64,000 nt of DNA from Phocaeicola coprophilus (GTDB taxonomy: Bacteria > Bacteroidota > Bacteroidia > Bacteroidales > Bacteroidaceae). The notes under the pieces are model-generated. The model ran no database searches and was not told the DNA's origin. It worked only from the letters and a program-made list of their open reading frames with translations. The DNA lies in the NCBI GenBank assembly GCA_016900015.1, contig JACJJM010000001.1, forward strand, positions 124,001 through 188,000, written 5' to 3'. A program made the position numbers and the translations under genes. Of this stretch, positions 51,096-59,550 are shown one piece after another. Each line of letters begins with the position of its first letter. Positions within the stretch are counted from its first letter, which is position 1.

Positions 51096-54000
51096 TTAGA
51101 AGTTTAAGTTTACACCACACGTGAACTGGATAGAAGCCGGCGTCATCGCTGTGTCTTTGGTCAGCGTGGACGAAGGTTTGACTTCAGGGTCTTGTCCGGT
51201 GTATTTTGTCCATGTGAAGAGGTTGTATCCTGTTACATACACATCGACTGTGTTCATACGCAGGCGTTGGGTAATCGTCTTTGGCAGGCGGTAAGTCAGG
51301 GAGAGTGACTTCAGACGCAGGTATGAGGCATCTTCCACAAAGCGGTCGGAACCTAAGTAGTTGTAACCTTGATTGTAGAGCGCGCGGGGAATGTCAGTCT
51401 GATCGCCTTCATTGCGCCAGCGGCGGAGGACTGCCGTGCTTTGGTTGTCAGCATTGTACATGGCTTCGTTGTCCATGCGGGCCTGGTTGATGACCTTCAT
51501 TCCGTAGCGGCCATAGAAGTTGGCCGTAAGTTTTAATTGCTTCCAAGACACTGTAAGTCCGGCACCACCATAGAATCGAGGTTGGGCATTGCCGAGATAG
51601 ACAATGTCATATTGGTTGATGACACCGTCGTGGTTGATATCTTCATAAATAGCATCACCTGGGCAGACGATAGCCGTACCGTTTCGCATCACGATGGGTT
51701 GGCCATCGAGGTCTTTCATCACATTGCCTTCAGCATCGCGTGCATAAGTTGCTTCTGTGTTCTGGTAGACGCCCAAGTAGCGGTATCCGTAGAAAGAACC
51801 TTGTGGACGGCCCACTTCGTTACGGATGGCATAATTGCCATTGTCAAAAGTATATTCCTCATCCGTCTTGTTGAGGGGCAGCTCCGTAATTTCATTCACA
51901 TTGCGGCTGATGTTGAAGTAGCCGCTTACGCGCCAGTCCTTATTTTCATAAGCCACGAAGTCTGTGCGGAATTCCCAACCTTTGTTGGTCATCTCGCCGG
52001 AGTTGTAATACTTCAATTTATATTCGCCATAACCCGTCGTGGTGGGCACTTTTACGTCTTTTTGGAGCAGGTCGCGGGTGAAGCGTTGGTACACATCCAC
52101 CGTGAAGCGCAAGCGGTTCTTGAAGAGGGCTATGTCCACACCGGTGTTGTATTCTGTCGTGGTCTCCCATTTCAAGCGGTTGAGTTGCATGGTGGTCGGT
52201 TCGATACCACTCATGTCCATATAGTTGTCTCCGGCTTCAAAGGCACCGATGTACACTCCTGTGCCGCTGGCCGAACGTCCGCTTTGGCCGATGCTGAAAC
52301 GCAGTTTGAATTCGTCCAGCCAGTCGCGTGTGCTGTTCATGAAAGGTTCTTCAGCCAAATGCCAAGCGAAACCTCCCGAAGGAAAGAGACCCCAGCGTTC
52401 CGATTTACCCATAGAGGAGTTTCCTTCATAGTTTACTGTAGCATTGAAGACATAGCGATTCAGGAATGTATAGTTTACAGCAGCGATGGCCGAAAGTGTA
52501 CGTTCTTCAGTGTCGCTGGAGGTCAACTTGGAGACTGTACTACCCATGATAGGGTCGGACAAATCTGAAGACGAGTTACCATAAGTCATGCTGTTGTAGG
52601 CAGCTTTGCGGCTGTCGGAAGTACGGAAAATGGCATTGGCGATGAGCTTGTGGCGTTCACCCCAGTTCTTGATGTACATGAGCTGGTTCTCTGAGTTGAT
52701 AGAGAGCAAGTCTGAAGCTGCATCGGTGCTCAAGTTTGAATATTCGTTTGTCCAGGCAAGGCCGGTAGCCGTCTGCGGGAGGAACTTGCGGTCTTTCTGG
52801 TTGCGGATGTTGAGGCTGATGTACGCTTTGTAGGTCAGTTCTGGCAGAATCTTGTATTCCACGTTGAAGTTCATCTTGCTTTCGCGTTGCAGCGTGTTGT
52901 ATTCTCCGTCGTTGGCCAGTGCGATGGGGTTATAGTTTCGTGCGTCGTCCGTCTTGTCCAGCTTGGTCGGTGCCGGGTCGATGACCGTGCTTTCCGTGTT
53001 GTAGCGGGAGAAATACTGGTCGGTACGCTCGCCTGTCACTGGGTCAATATAATAAGGAGATTTGTTCGGCATCTTGCGGAAAGCCTCCTTGCGGATGTTG
53101 AAATAGTTGTTGTCGCGGTCAGACTGCGTGTAAGAAAAATAGGCATTGAACCGCAAACGGTCGGAGAACTTATAAGTGATGTCCAGCGAAGAGTTTAAAC
53201 GGTTGAATCCGGTGCCGATGGTGGTTCCACCTTCGGTCAGATAGCCCAGAGAAAAACGGTAAGTAGCTCTTTCACCACCACCGCTCATGGAGAAGTTGTT
53301 TTCCCATGTCTGAGTGTTGCGTTTGATTTCGTCCAACCAGTTTGTGTTCTGGTGATACTCATCGTAATATTCAAAGTTCGGGTCTTCGCCGATTTCCGGT
53401 GTGTTGTTCAGCAAATCCAGATAGTCCGTGTTGAAGCCTGTATAGTTTGCACTGTTCCAGATAGCCTCCTGAAGCAGGGCTGTGTATTGGTCTCCATTGA
53501 GCATCGGGATGCTTTCCGGTTCAAATTTGGCAGAAAATTTGGTTGAGAAGGAGAAACGTGTTTTTCCCACTGTACCTTTCTTTGTCGTAATCATCAACAC
53601 GCCGTTGGCACCCTTTGTACCCCAGATAGCTGTGGCGGCAGCATCCTTGAGTACTTCGACGGATGCGATGTCTTGCGGGGAGATGTTGAGCAGGGCACCC
53701 AAGTCGTCGTTGTCCAAGTTGGAGAAGTCCGTATCGTCGCTGATGTCTGATGGATAAGGGATGCCATCAATGACAATCAACGGGTCGGAACTGGCATTTA
53801 GCGTACTCGTACCACGGATCTGGATGCTGGCCTTTGCACCGGGGTCACCGCCGCCCAGCACGATGTCCACACCGCCCAGCTGTCCTTGCAGGGCGTCTTC
53901 AAGCGTGGTTACGGGTGCTACGGCGACGAGGTCTTCCATGTTGACCTTCTGCGTGGCCGAAACTTGTTCATGCGGGCTGATACCCATCGAGTTGCGGTCC

Positions 54001-54365
54001 ATGCGTGCTGCGGTAATCACGACGTCGCTGATTTGTTGGCTGGCGTCGTCCATCTTTACATCGAGCCGGGCTTGGCCGGTGTATTTGATACGTATGGTCT
54101 TTTTGCCGATATAGGAGATTTCGATAGTCAGATTTTTTTCATCAGGTATTCTAATGTTGAAGTTACCGTTCATGTCGGTGATGGCACCCGCGATGGAACG
54201 GTTTTGGGAGTTGACAATGTTGATGTTTACACCCACCATCACTTCTGGTTTCCCGTCGAAGATTTCCGTTACTTTTCCTGACAGATTCTTCACCTGGGCA
54301 TCGACGTCGGTTGTTGCAGCTCCGACGAAGAGGGCGCTCATCAGTAAGTATTTATAGATTTTCAT
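51096..54365 (-). CDS. SusC/RagA TonB-dependent transporter (SusC-3)
   Basis: 1089 residues. Signal peptide ends near VDAQ. CarboxypepD_reg-like domain (LSGKVTEIFDGKPEVMVGVN), an ISDVVITAARM TonB-box region, plug (LEDALQGQLGGVDIVLGGGD, LIVIDGIPYPSD, SVEVLKDAAATAIWGTKGANG) and barrel ending FTCGVNLNF. Works with SusD-3. 21 bases after the first FAS1 gene. Confidence 0.96.
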   Translation of the reverse strand: MKIYKYLLMSALFVGAATTDVDAQVKNLSGKVTEIFDGKPEVMVGVNINIVNSQNRSIAGAITDMNGNFNIRIPDEKNLTIEISYIGKKTIRIKYTGQARLDVKMDDASQQISDVVITAARMDRNSMGISPHEQVSATQKVNMEDLVAVAPVTTLEDALQGQLGGVDIVLGGGDPGAKASIQIRGTSTLNASSDPLIVIDGIPYPSDISDDTDFSNLDNDDLGALLNISPQDIASVEVLKDAAATAIWGTKGANGVLMITTKKGTVGKTRFSFSTKFSAKFEPESIPMLNGDQYTALLQEAIWNSANYTGFNTDYLDLLNNTPEIGEDPNFEYYDEYHQNTNWLDEIKRNTQTWENNFSMSGGGERATYRFSLGYLTEGGTTIGTGFNRLNSSLDITYKFSDRLRFNAYFSYTQSDRDNNYFNIRKEAFRKMPNKSPYYIDPVTGERTDQYFSRYNTESTVIDPAPTKLDKTDDARNYNPIALANDGEYNTLQRESKMNFNVEYKILPELTYKAYISLNIRNQKDRKFLPQTATGLAWTNEYSNLSTDAASDLLSINSENQLMYIKNWGERHKLIANAIFRTSDSRKAAYNSMTYGNSSSDLSDPIMGSTVSKLTSSDTEERTLSAIAAVNYTFLNRYVFNATVNYEGNSSMGKSERWGLFPSGGFAWHLAEEPFMNSTRDWLDEFKLRFSIGQSGRSASGTGVYIGAFEAGDNYMDMSGIEPTTMQLNRLKWETTTEYNTGVDIALFKNRLRFTVDVYQRFTRDLLQKDVKVPTTTGYGEYKLKYYNSGEMTNKGWEFRTDFVAYENKDWRVSGYFNISRNVNEITELPLNKTDEEYTFDNGNYAIRNEVGRPQGSFYGYRYLGVYQNTEATYARDAEGNVMKDLDGQPIVMRNGTAIVCPGDAIYEDINHDGVINQYDIVYLGNAQPRFYGGAGLTVSWKQLKLTANFYGRYGMKVINQARMDNEAMYNADNQSTAVLRRWRNEGDQTDIPRALYNQGYNYLGSDRFVEDASYLRLKSLSLTYRLPKTITQRLRMNTVDVYVTGYNLFTWTKYTGQDPEVKPSSTLTKDTAMTPASIQFTCGVNLNF

Positions 54366-54386
54366 AAAGCCGTTTTTCTGTTAGTT

Positions 54387-56663
54387 TCATAATACGTCGT
54401 CAATCATGTGGAAGCAGCAATCTTCAAACGCGAAGGGGAACTGGTCATAGTCGTCCACCACATGGCACTCGTGGTCTGAGCCTTCAAGGCGTACGCTGAG
54501 GCGTTCGCCATCGTCTGTATAAATCAGTCCTTTGACATCTTCCGCATGTCCATAGTAGGTACCGCTTTTCATATCCGAACCTACGTAGGGATAGGACGTG
54601 ATACCATTGTCACCCAGCGTGATGAAATAGGAATACATGTAGTCTCTCAGGGCCTGTGTATCGGTCACGGTGCCGGTCAGGTTGCCGTCGGCATCGAACG
54701 ATCCGTTCTCAAAGCCGGGGATACGGTTTTCAGCCACAGCTTTTTCGATGGCTTCGTTGGTGGGAATAAACGTGATGAAGCGTCCGTAATAAGAAGGTAC
54801 AAGGTCCTCTCCACTAATCAGGCCCGCCTGTTTCAGCAGTTGTGTGAAGTGGTGATAGATGTAGTTCTTGTCGGCACAGATGGCGATGTCGCGCACGATG
54901 TCACCGCTTTCAGCAGTGAAGATGCCGTTATAGTCGAAGCTGTAGACTGTGCCGTTTTCGGTCGTTTCTGTCTTGTGGAAGGCTGCAAACGGGTCGCTGA
55001 CGGTGTTTTGCGGATTCAGCTGGAGGTTGAAGAGCGCGCTGCACGTCATTTTGCCGTCTTTTACAAACCAATAGTTCCAGCTCTTTTGCAGAGGATAGAC
55101 CTTAGAACCGGTGACCGGAAGTTCGTTCGATTCGCCGGTTGCCAAGCTGGCAGAGTGCATGTACATGATGTCTTGCTTTTGTGAGGAAGTCAGAGCCACA
55201 CGTCCGTCTTCGGTGTCTTGTTCCAGCTCTTGCGTACTGGTCACCGTATAGATGCCGGCATCCGAGAATTGGTCAGTCGTAGGTATCACCATGATATAGT
55301 TGCCCATGTCTGATACGTAGTTGCTGAAAAGACCTGAGCCGGACAGTGCATAGAGGAAAGAAAGCGAAGTCTTGTTTTTGAAAATCGGGCCTACGACAGT
55401 GCTGAATGATGCCGGTGTGTCGATGTTGTCAAGTCCGTACAAAGCACCGTTCACACACATGATGCGACGGTCTTCAGCCACACTGTATGGGTCGATGTTG
55501 AGGGGTGTGCCAGCACTTGAGAGGAGCGCGTCATCGCCTGTTGCCTGTAAGTCTGATGGGAACAACATGTCGCCGGCATAGATGTAATTGTAGATAAACT
55601 CGCTTAGGGCCACCTTGTCCACTTCGTCCAGCGAATTGTAGCCGCCCGGCTTCCAGAACCGTTCGAAGAAGTCCTCAATGGCCTCGTTGGTCGGTGCGAA
55701 GATGGTGTATGCCGCAGAACACAGTAATGAGAATGAATATTCCGAATCAGTGGGCCATTCGTTGGCAATGTTGGGCACGTTGGTAAAAGTGTGTTGGTAG
55801 ATTTCATCCACGCCGTATGACGCGGCATAATCTGTCGTGAGTTCGTTGTTCACCGTGTAAGAGCCGAAAGAGTTGTAAAGGTTCACGTATGTAGAAAAGT
55901 CAGGATTGGCTTTCAACTCCGTGTAGATGGTCTCTAACGGTTCGAGCACACGGTCGAGCGTGTAAATGTAGCCGTTGTTGGCGATAATGCCATATTCCTT
56001 CACAGAGGCGTTCGACACGTTGAAACCGTCTGCGCCTGTCCATGTGGAATTGGGATAGAAATACTCGTAGTTTGTCTGCGCATCGATTTTGCGCGTTTGG
56101 AAGTATTGGTAGGAAAACACCGGTAGGAAACGTTGGCGGTGATACACCAGGACATCCTCGTTCGTGGCAGGGTTTGTTTCCCATGTGGGTTCGTCTTGGC
56201 TGCGTGTGCGGTGTTTGTAATAAAGACCTGCATCCAAGTCCGTCGTTTGGCTGTTGTCCTCCCCTAAACTCGTTCCTTCGGGGCGGAAGTTTACCAGCAT
56301 GTCTTTGGTGTAGGAGTAATCCATCAAGTGGAAGCCAATCAGTTTTTTGACTTCTTCCACAGGCATGTCTTTGATGGAGGCATAGCCTTTTTCGGACAGA
56401 TAGGTCTGAAAGGCTTCATCGTCCGGAGCCATCACGGTCATGATGCTTCGTCCTTTTAGCATGTTTGTGAAGCCTGCGATGTCGGCTCCTTCAAGGAAGA
56501 TGGAATAGTTTCCATGCTCTCCGGAAGAAAGTACTTCCCATTCGCTGCCGGCCACCCAATCGGGGATTTTGTAGTGTTCGTCCATTTTGTCTTCACATCC
56601 TGTGACCAATAATGGAAAACACAAAGCCCACAGCATTTTTTGTAGCAGAGTAGCTGTTTTCAT
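54387..56663 (-). CDS. Multi-FAS1-domain lipoprotein (first of three)
   Basis: 758 residues from the ATG at 56663; the longer in-frame reading to 56981 overlaps the pectate lyase and is rejected. Lipobox VTGC near residue 20. About four FAS1-like units: IMTVMAPDDEAFQTYLSEKG; AAYTIFAPTNEAIEDFFERF; NYIMVIPTTDQFSDAGI; and RFITFIPTNEAIEKAVAENR. FAS1 domains mediate adhesion or ligand binding elsewhere. Sits between the PL1 lyase and SusC-3, 61 bases after the former. Role as a surface glycan-binding protein is inferred. Confidence 0.8.
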   Translation of the reverse strand: MKTATLLQKMLWALCFPLLVTGCEDKMDEHYKIPDWVAGSEWEVLSSGEHGNYSIFLEGADIAGFTNMLKGRSIMTVMAPDDEAFQTYLSEKGYASIKDMPVEEVKKLIGFHLMDYSYTKDMLVNFRPEGTSLGEDNSQTTDLDAGLYYKHRTRSQDEPTWETNPATNEDVLVYHRQRFLPVFSYQYFQTRKIDAQTNYEYFYPNSTWTGADGFNVSNASVKEYGIIANNGYIYTLDRVLEPLETIYTELKANPDFSTYVNLYNSFGSYTVNNELTTDYAASYGVDEIYQHTFTNVPNIANEWPTDSEYSFSLLCSAAYTIFAPTNEAIEDFFERFWKPGGYNSLDEVDKVALSEFIYNYIYAGDMLFPSDLQATGDDALLSSAGTPLNIDPYSVAEDRRIMCVNGALYGLDNIDTPASFSTVVGPIFKNKTSLSFLYALSGSGLFSNYVSDMGNYIMVIPTTDQFSDAGIYTVTSTQELEQDTEDGRVALTSSQKQDIMYMHSASLATGESNELPVTGSKVYPLQKSWNYWFVKDGKMTCSALFNLQLNPQNTVSDPFAAFHKTETTENGTVYSFDYNGIFTAESGDIVRDIAICADKNYIYHHFTQLLKQAGLISGEDLVPSYYGRFITFIPTNEAIEKAVAENRIPGFENGSFDADGNLTGTVTDTQALRDYMYSYFITLGDNGITSYPYVGSDMKSGTYYGHAEDVKGLIYTDDGERLSVRLEGSDHECHVVDDYDQFPFAFEDCCFHMIDDVL

Positions 56664-56724
56664 GGAGTTGAATGTTTTTTTTGTTAAACGTCTGTTTATT
56701 GTATGTTTTTTTATTGTGCGAGTT

Positions 56725-58392
56725 TTATTCCGCCGATGTCGGCTGCAACATCTTTTGGTAAGCAGCCTCGTATTCTTCCGGATACTCCAGTGAGAAAGCG
56801 TAGTTCTCGATGTTTGTGTAACCGTTGTTTGCCACATCAGGGGCGTCACTTGGGTCATGTTTGTCCAGTCCCCACTTGTCTTCCCATTCGTCAGGCATCC
56901 CGTCGCCGTCGGTGTCCGTGATATTGTTTGTCGTGTCGATTTGCTGCCAAGTGTTGGCGATGGGATACTGCGTGGAGTCATGTGTGTCGCGCAGGATGGT
57001 GCCTTTCTTGCCTAATGACTTCAGTTCGTCGATCATGAATTGGTCGACATGGTCGCGGGCCGGCAGGCTGGCCCCGCCGTGGGCCACTATCCACTTGTAG
57101 GCTTCTCTTGCATTCATGGGTTTGATGTCCGGATGCAAGGGAGACGGCGTGTCGAGGAAGTTTATACGGAAGTCGTGGTAGTTGCCCCAGTTGCTTTCGG
57201 TGAGTTCCACGCCGTTGAGCGTTCCGTCCGTGTTGTCATCGTAATAGTTGCCTTTGAAATAAGCGTCGAAGTTGTCATTTCCGCGAGTGAAGGCTTTCGA
57301 GGGTGATTCTTTCTTGAGCACCGTGTAATACAATCCTTCATTTCCCGATGGGATACATACGTTTCTGTTGTTTTTGATGGACGGGTCGACTTTGGCAGCC
57401 GGTGTGTTGCGCCACACCCAGCACGGGCCCGTGATGAAGTAATTGTTTTCGATGATGGTCGAAGAGTGGACGTTCGAACCGCCTCCCATGATGTATGCCC
57501 CGGTGTTCCAATTATATATGACGTTGTTTACGAATTGATTGAGGCCTTTGACTTTCAGATTGCGCGTGCCGTTGTCGATAAACAGATTGCGATAGACGGT
57601 AATGCCTTCCTGGTCATTCGTCTGCACCAGACCTCCGGCCGAGTGGTTCATGACGCCTTGTCCGATGATGGAGTTTTGCAGTGTGATGTTGTGTGGGCGT
57701 ATACCTTTATTGTCACTGCTGATGGAGAAGTTCTCGTCGCATGCCCACGTGAACGAGCAGTGGTCATACACCTGGTTGAAACCTGATGACAAGCCGCCTG
57801 CATCGCCCGCGTCGCGTTTGTTGTATTGGCGACCCATACGGACACGCATGTAGCGCACGATGACTTCACTGGCGTTTGACGAGCTTACGCGTCCATTGTA
57901 GAGCTCAATGCCGTCTCCGGGAGCTGTTTCGAACAGGATGGTCTGATTGTCTTTCAGTCGGTAGGTCTCTCGGTTCAGGTCCAGCACACCTGCTACGCCG
58001 AACACGATGATGCGATTGGGCAGACTGATGGCATCCTTGAAAGAGCCGGGACCGTCGCTGTTGAGATTGGTGACTTTGTATAGTTTGATGTTTTTACCTG
58101 CACGAGCGCCTCGTGTCAGACGGCCATGTCCCACGCATCCCGGGAAGGCGTATGTGCTTTCTGCACCATAATCCATCTTGGGAAATGAGGGCTTTTGCGC
58201 CTCTTTGTGAGAGGTTTTCTCTTCATTTACAGAAATATGATGGGGGGGGGTAAATAAGCTAAGGGCGGATGCCGTACTTGGGCAAGCCATCAGCGGAGCA
58301 AATACTGAAAAAGCTGCAAGTGCGGTTCGCGCATTTCCCAGCAGGAGGAAATAGCGTCCGTTTGTCTTCGATATTTGTGTTGTTCTGTTCAT
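56725..58392 (-). CDS. Pectate lyase, family PL1-like
   Basis: 555 residues from the ATG at 58392 (in-frame ATGs at 58419 and 58437 also exist). Signal peptide around LAAFSVFAPLMACPSTASA. Right-handed β-helix of PL1 type: GPGSFKDAISLPNRIIVFGV, IVRYMRVRMGRQ, VYDHCSFTWACDENFSISSD and NVIYNWNTGAYIMGGGSNVH. A C-terminal Ca-binding repeat (DTDGDGMPDEWEDKWGLD) follows. Cleaves α-1,4-polygalacturonate by β-elimination. Codons near residue 50 contain a run of nine C, where a slip would truncate the protein. First gene of the eight-gene operon. Confidence 0.92.
   Translation of the reverse strand: MNRTTQISKTNGRYFLLLGNARTALAAFSVFAPLMACPSTASALSLFTPPHHISVNEEKTSHKEAQKPSFPKMDYGAESTYAFPGCVGHGRLTRGARAGKNIKLYKVTNLNSDGPGSFKDAISLPNRIIVFGVAGVLDLNRETYRLKDNQTILFETAPGDGIELYNGRVSSSNASEVIVRYMRVRMGRQYNKRDAGDAGGLSSGFNQVYDHCSFTWACDENFSISSDNKGIRPHNITLQNSIIGQGVMNHSAGGLVQTNDQEGITVYRNLFIDNGTRNLKVKGLNQFVNNVIYNWNTGAYIMGGGSNVHSSTIIENNYFITGPCWVWRNTPAAKVDPSIKNNRNVCIPSGNEGLYYTVLKKESPSKAFTRGNDNFDAYFKGNYYDDNTDGTLNGVELTESNWGNYHDFRINFLDTPSPLHPDIKPMNAREAYKWIVAHGGASLPARDHVDQFMIDELKSLGKKGTILRDTHDSTQYPIANTWQQIDTTNNITDTDGDGMPDEWEDKWGLDKHDPSDAPDVANNGYTNIENYAFSLEYPEEYEAAYQKMLQPTSAE
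58242..58250. repeat. Homopolymer run of nine G/C in the pectate lyase 5' end
   Basis: Nine G on the plus strand, read as ACC-CCC-CCC-CAT in the gene. Loss of one C would lead to a TAA stop within six codons. It lies in the linker between signal peptide and catalytic domain. Confidence 0.9.
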
Positions 58393-58523
58393 TGTACTGT
58401 GTTTTGTCAACTTTAGCATCAGAAGTCGCGGATTCAATAATTTTCCTAACGTCTGTTTGTCTTTTCAACATCGTATAGGATTGTGCATTATTGTGTGCGC
58501 ATCTGTTGTTGTTATAAAGTTAA

Positions 58524-58531
58524 CAAAGGTG
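58524..58531 (-). promoter_or_regulatory. Possible -7 box of the pectin operon
   Basis: CACCTTTG on the minus strand (7 of 8 to TAnnTTTG), about 130 bases before the ATG at 58392 in strongly AT-rich DNA. Confidence 0.3.
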
Positions 58532-59017
58532 AGAATAATTGAATAATTGGAATTGTCGTTTTTGACTTTTCTATTGTCAGAAATGATTTTTTTGTATTCA
58601 AGCGTCTCTTTTTATTTCTGACATGGCGTGAGGTTGGGGAGAAACTGCTTGGAAAGCGTTTGGAAGAAAGTCTGGCCCGTTAGTGCCTTGTGTTTGTTCA
58701 TAGGGCTTGTTTTTATAAGATTTGTATTCTATTTTTATCTAAAGCTTTCTGTGTTTGTATTCGATTTGTTGATTAGTTTATGTTGTTTTTACGTTAATTT
58801 AATACTATATTTGTTTTATATCATTATCAAAGAGCATTATAAGGATAGGGCCTTAATATAACACCAATATGTAAGAGTGGGAGAGTCCGTATTTGCATTT
58901 ATCAGAAATGCATATATTATGCTATGGCTGCCATTTCTGTAGAGTTACCCATTTTTATTGGAACACATGTTTCTGTGTCGCCTTTTTTGATAAATTCTTT
59001 TGGAAGTTTAATCGGTT

Positions 59018-59234
59018 CCTCTTTTTAAACCCAAATCGGTCATTAGACTTTGGGTAGATTGTCCACTCATGTCTTGCGTATTGCTTTTCGACTTGCAGAA
59101 GGCGTAGCGGGCTACGTCGAGGCAAGGCGGGGAGCAAGACGCTGGCAGAAGTGGGCAAGATAACCGAAGAGCTTTACTTTAGTTAGAAAAAAGAACATTT
59201 GAGCGGTCTAATGACCGATTTGGGTTAAAAGAGG
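59018..59234. repeat. MITE-like element with about 30-bp terminal inverted repeats, copy 2
   Basis: Left end (59018-59048) contains AACCCAAATCGGTCATTAGA; right end (59206-59234) is its complement, ending GGGTTAAAAGAGG. The inside has a GTAGC-GG-GCTAC hairpin and matches copy 1 (18671-18967) in inverted orientation. No ORF. The rest of the 1,158-base gap 58393-59550 is AT-rich upstream DNA (58440-58900), a short repeat, a CTCCTTTCCG repeat and a terminator. Confidence 0.7.
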
Positions 59235-59245
59235 AAGAATAAGGC

Positions 59246-59267
59246 TAAAATGGTGTACGGATGTTGC
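59246..59267. repeat. Short repeat AAAATGGTGTAyGrATGTTGC, copy 2
   Basis: TAAAATGGTGTACGGATGTTGC, matching 18206-18227. Role unknown. Confidence 0.45.
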
Positions 59268-59324
59268 ATTCATTTGTGTTAGCACTGCGTGTCCGACTGA
59301 AGTTTGTCCTGCTGGCATGAAGGG

Positions 59325-59422
59325 CGTCCGACCACGGCATATACTCCGCTCCCGGCTACCCTCCTTTCCGCCCGACCACGGACTCCTTTCCGCTCCCGGT
59401 TACCCTATACTCCGTGGTCGGC
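59325..59422. repeat. CTCCTTTCCG/GGTCGG dispersed repeat, copy 6
   Basis: GTCCGACCACGGCATATACT, CCGCTCCCGGCTACCCTCCT, TTCCGCCCGACCACGGACTC, then CTTTCCGCTCCCGGTTACCC and CTCCGTGGTCGG. It clearly shows three consecutive units. Confidence 0.65.
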
Positions 59423-59464
59423 AATTATTCATAGCTGACAATCAGAGGCTTGCCGGAAGGAATG

Positions 59465-59507
59465 AAAAAGCCGCTTGGCACAGCCCCGGTGGGCATGGCC
59501 AAGCGGC
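59465..59507 (-). terminator. Rho-independent terminator after the DUF4450 gene
   Basis: On the minus strand GCCGCTTGG pairs with CCAAGCGGC, with a further inner GGGC/GCCC pairing, and is followed by TTTTT; 44 bases after the stop. Confidence 0.75.
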
Positions 59508-59550
59508 AAACAACAGGTATATGTTCGTGACTGAACGGGAAAGCCGGAGG

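Noticed and set aside
56664-56981. N-terminal extension of the first FAS1 lipoprotein
   Set aside because: It overlaps the pectate lyase gene and lies before a clear lipoprotein signal peptide.
58628-58861. Small hydrophobic plus-strand ORF of 77 codons
   Set aside because: Low-complexity translation of AT-rich DNA with no family features or ribosome-binding support.
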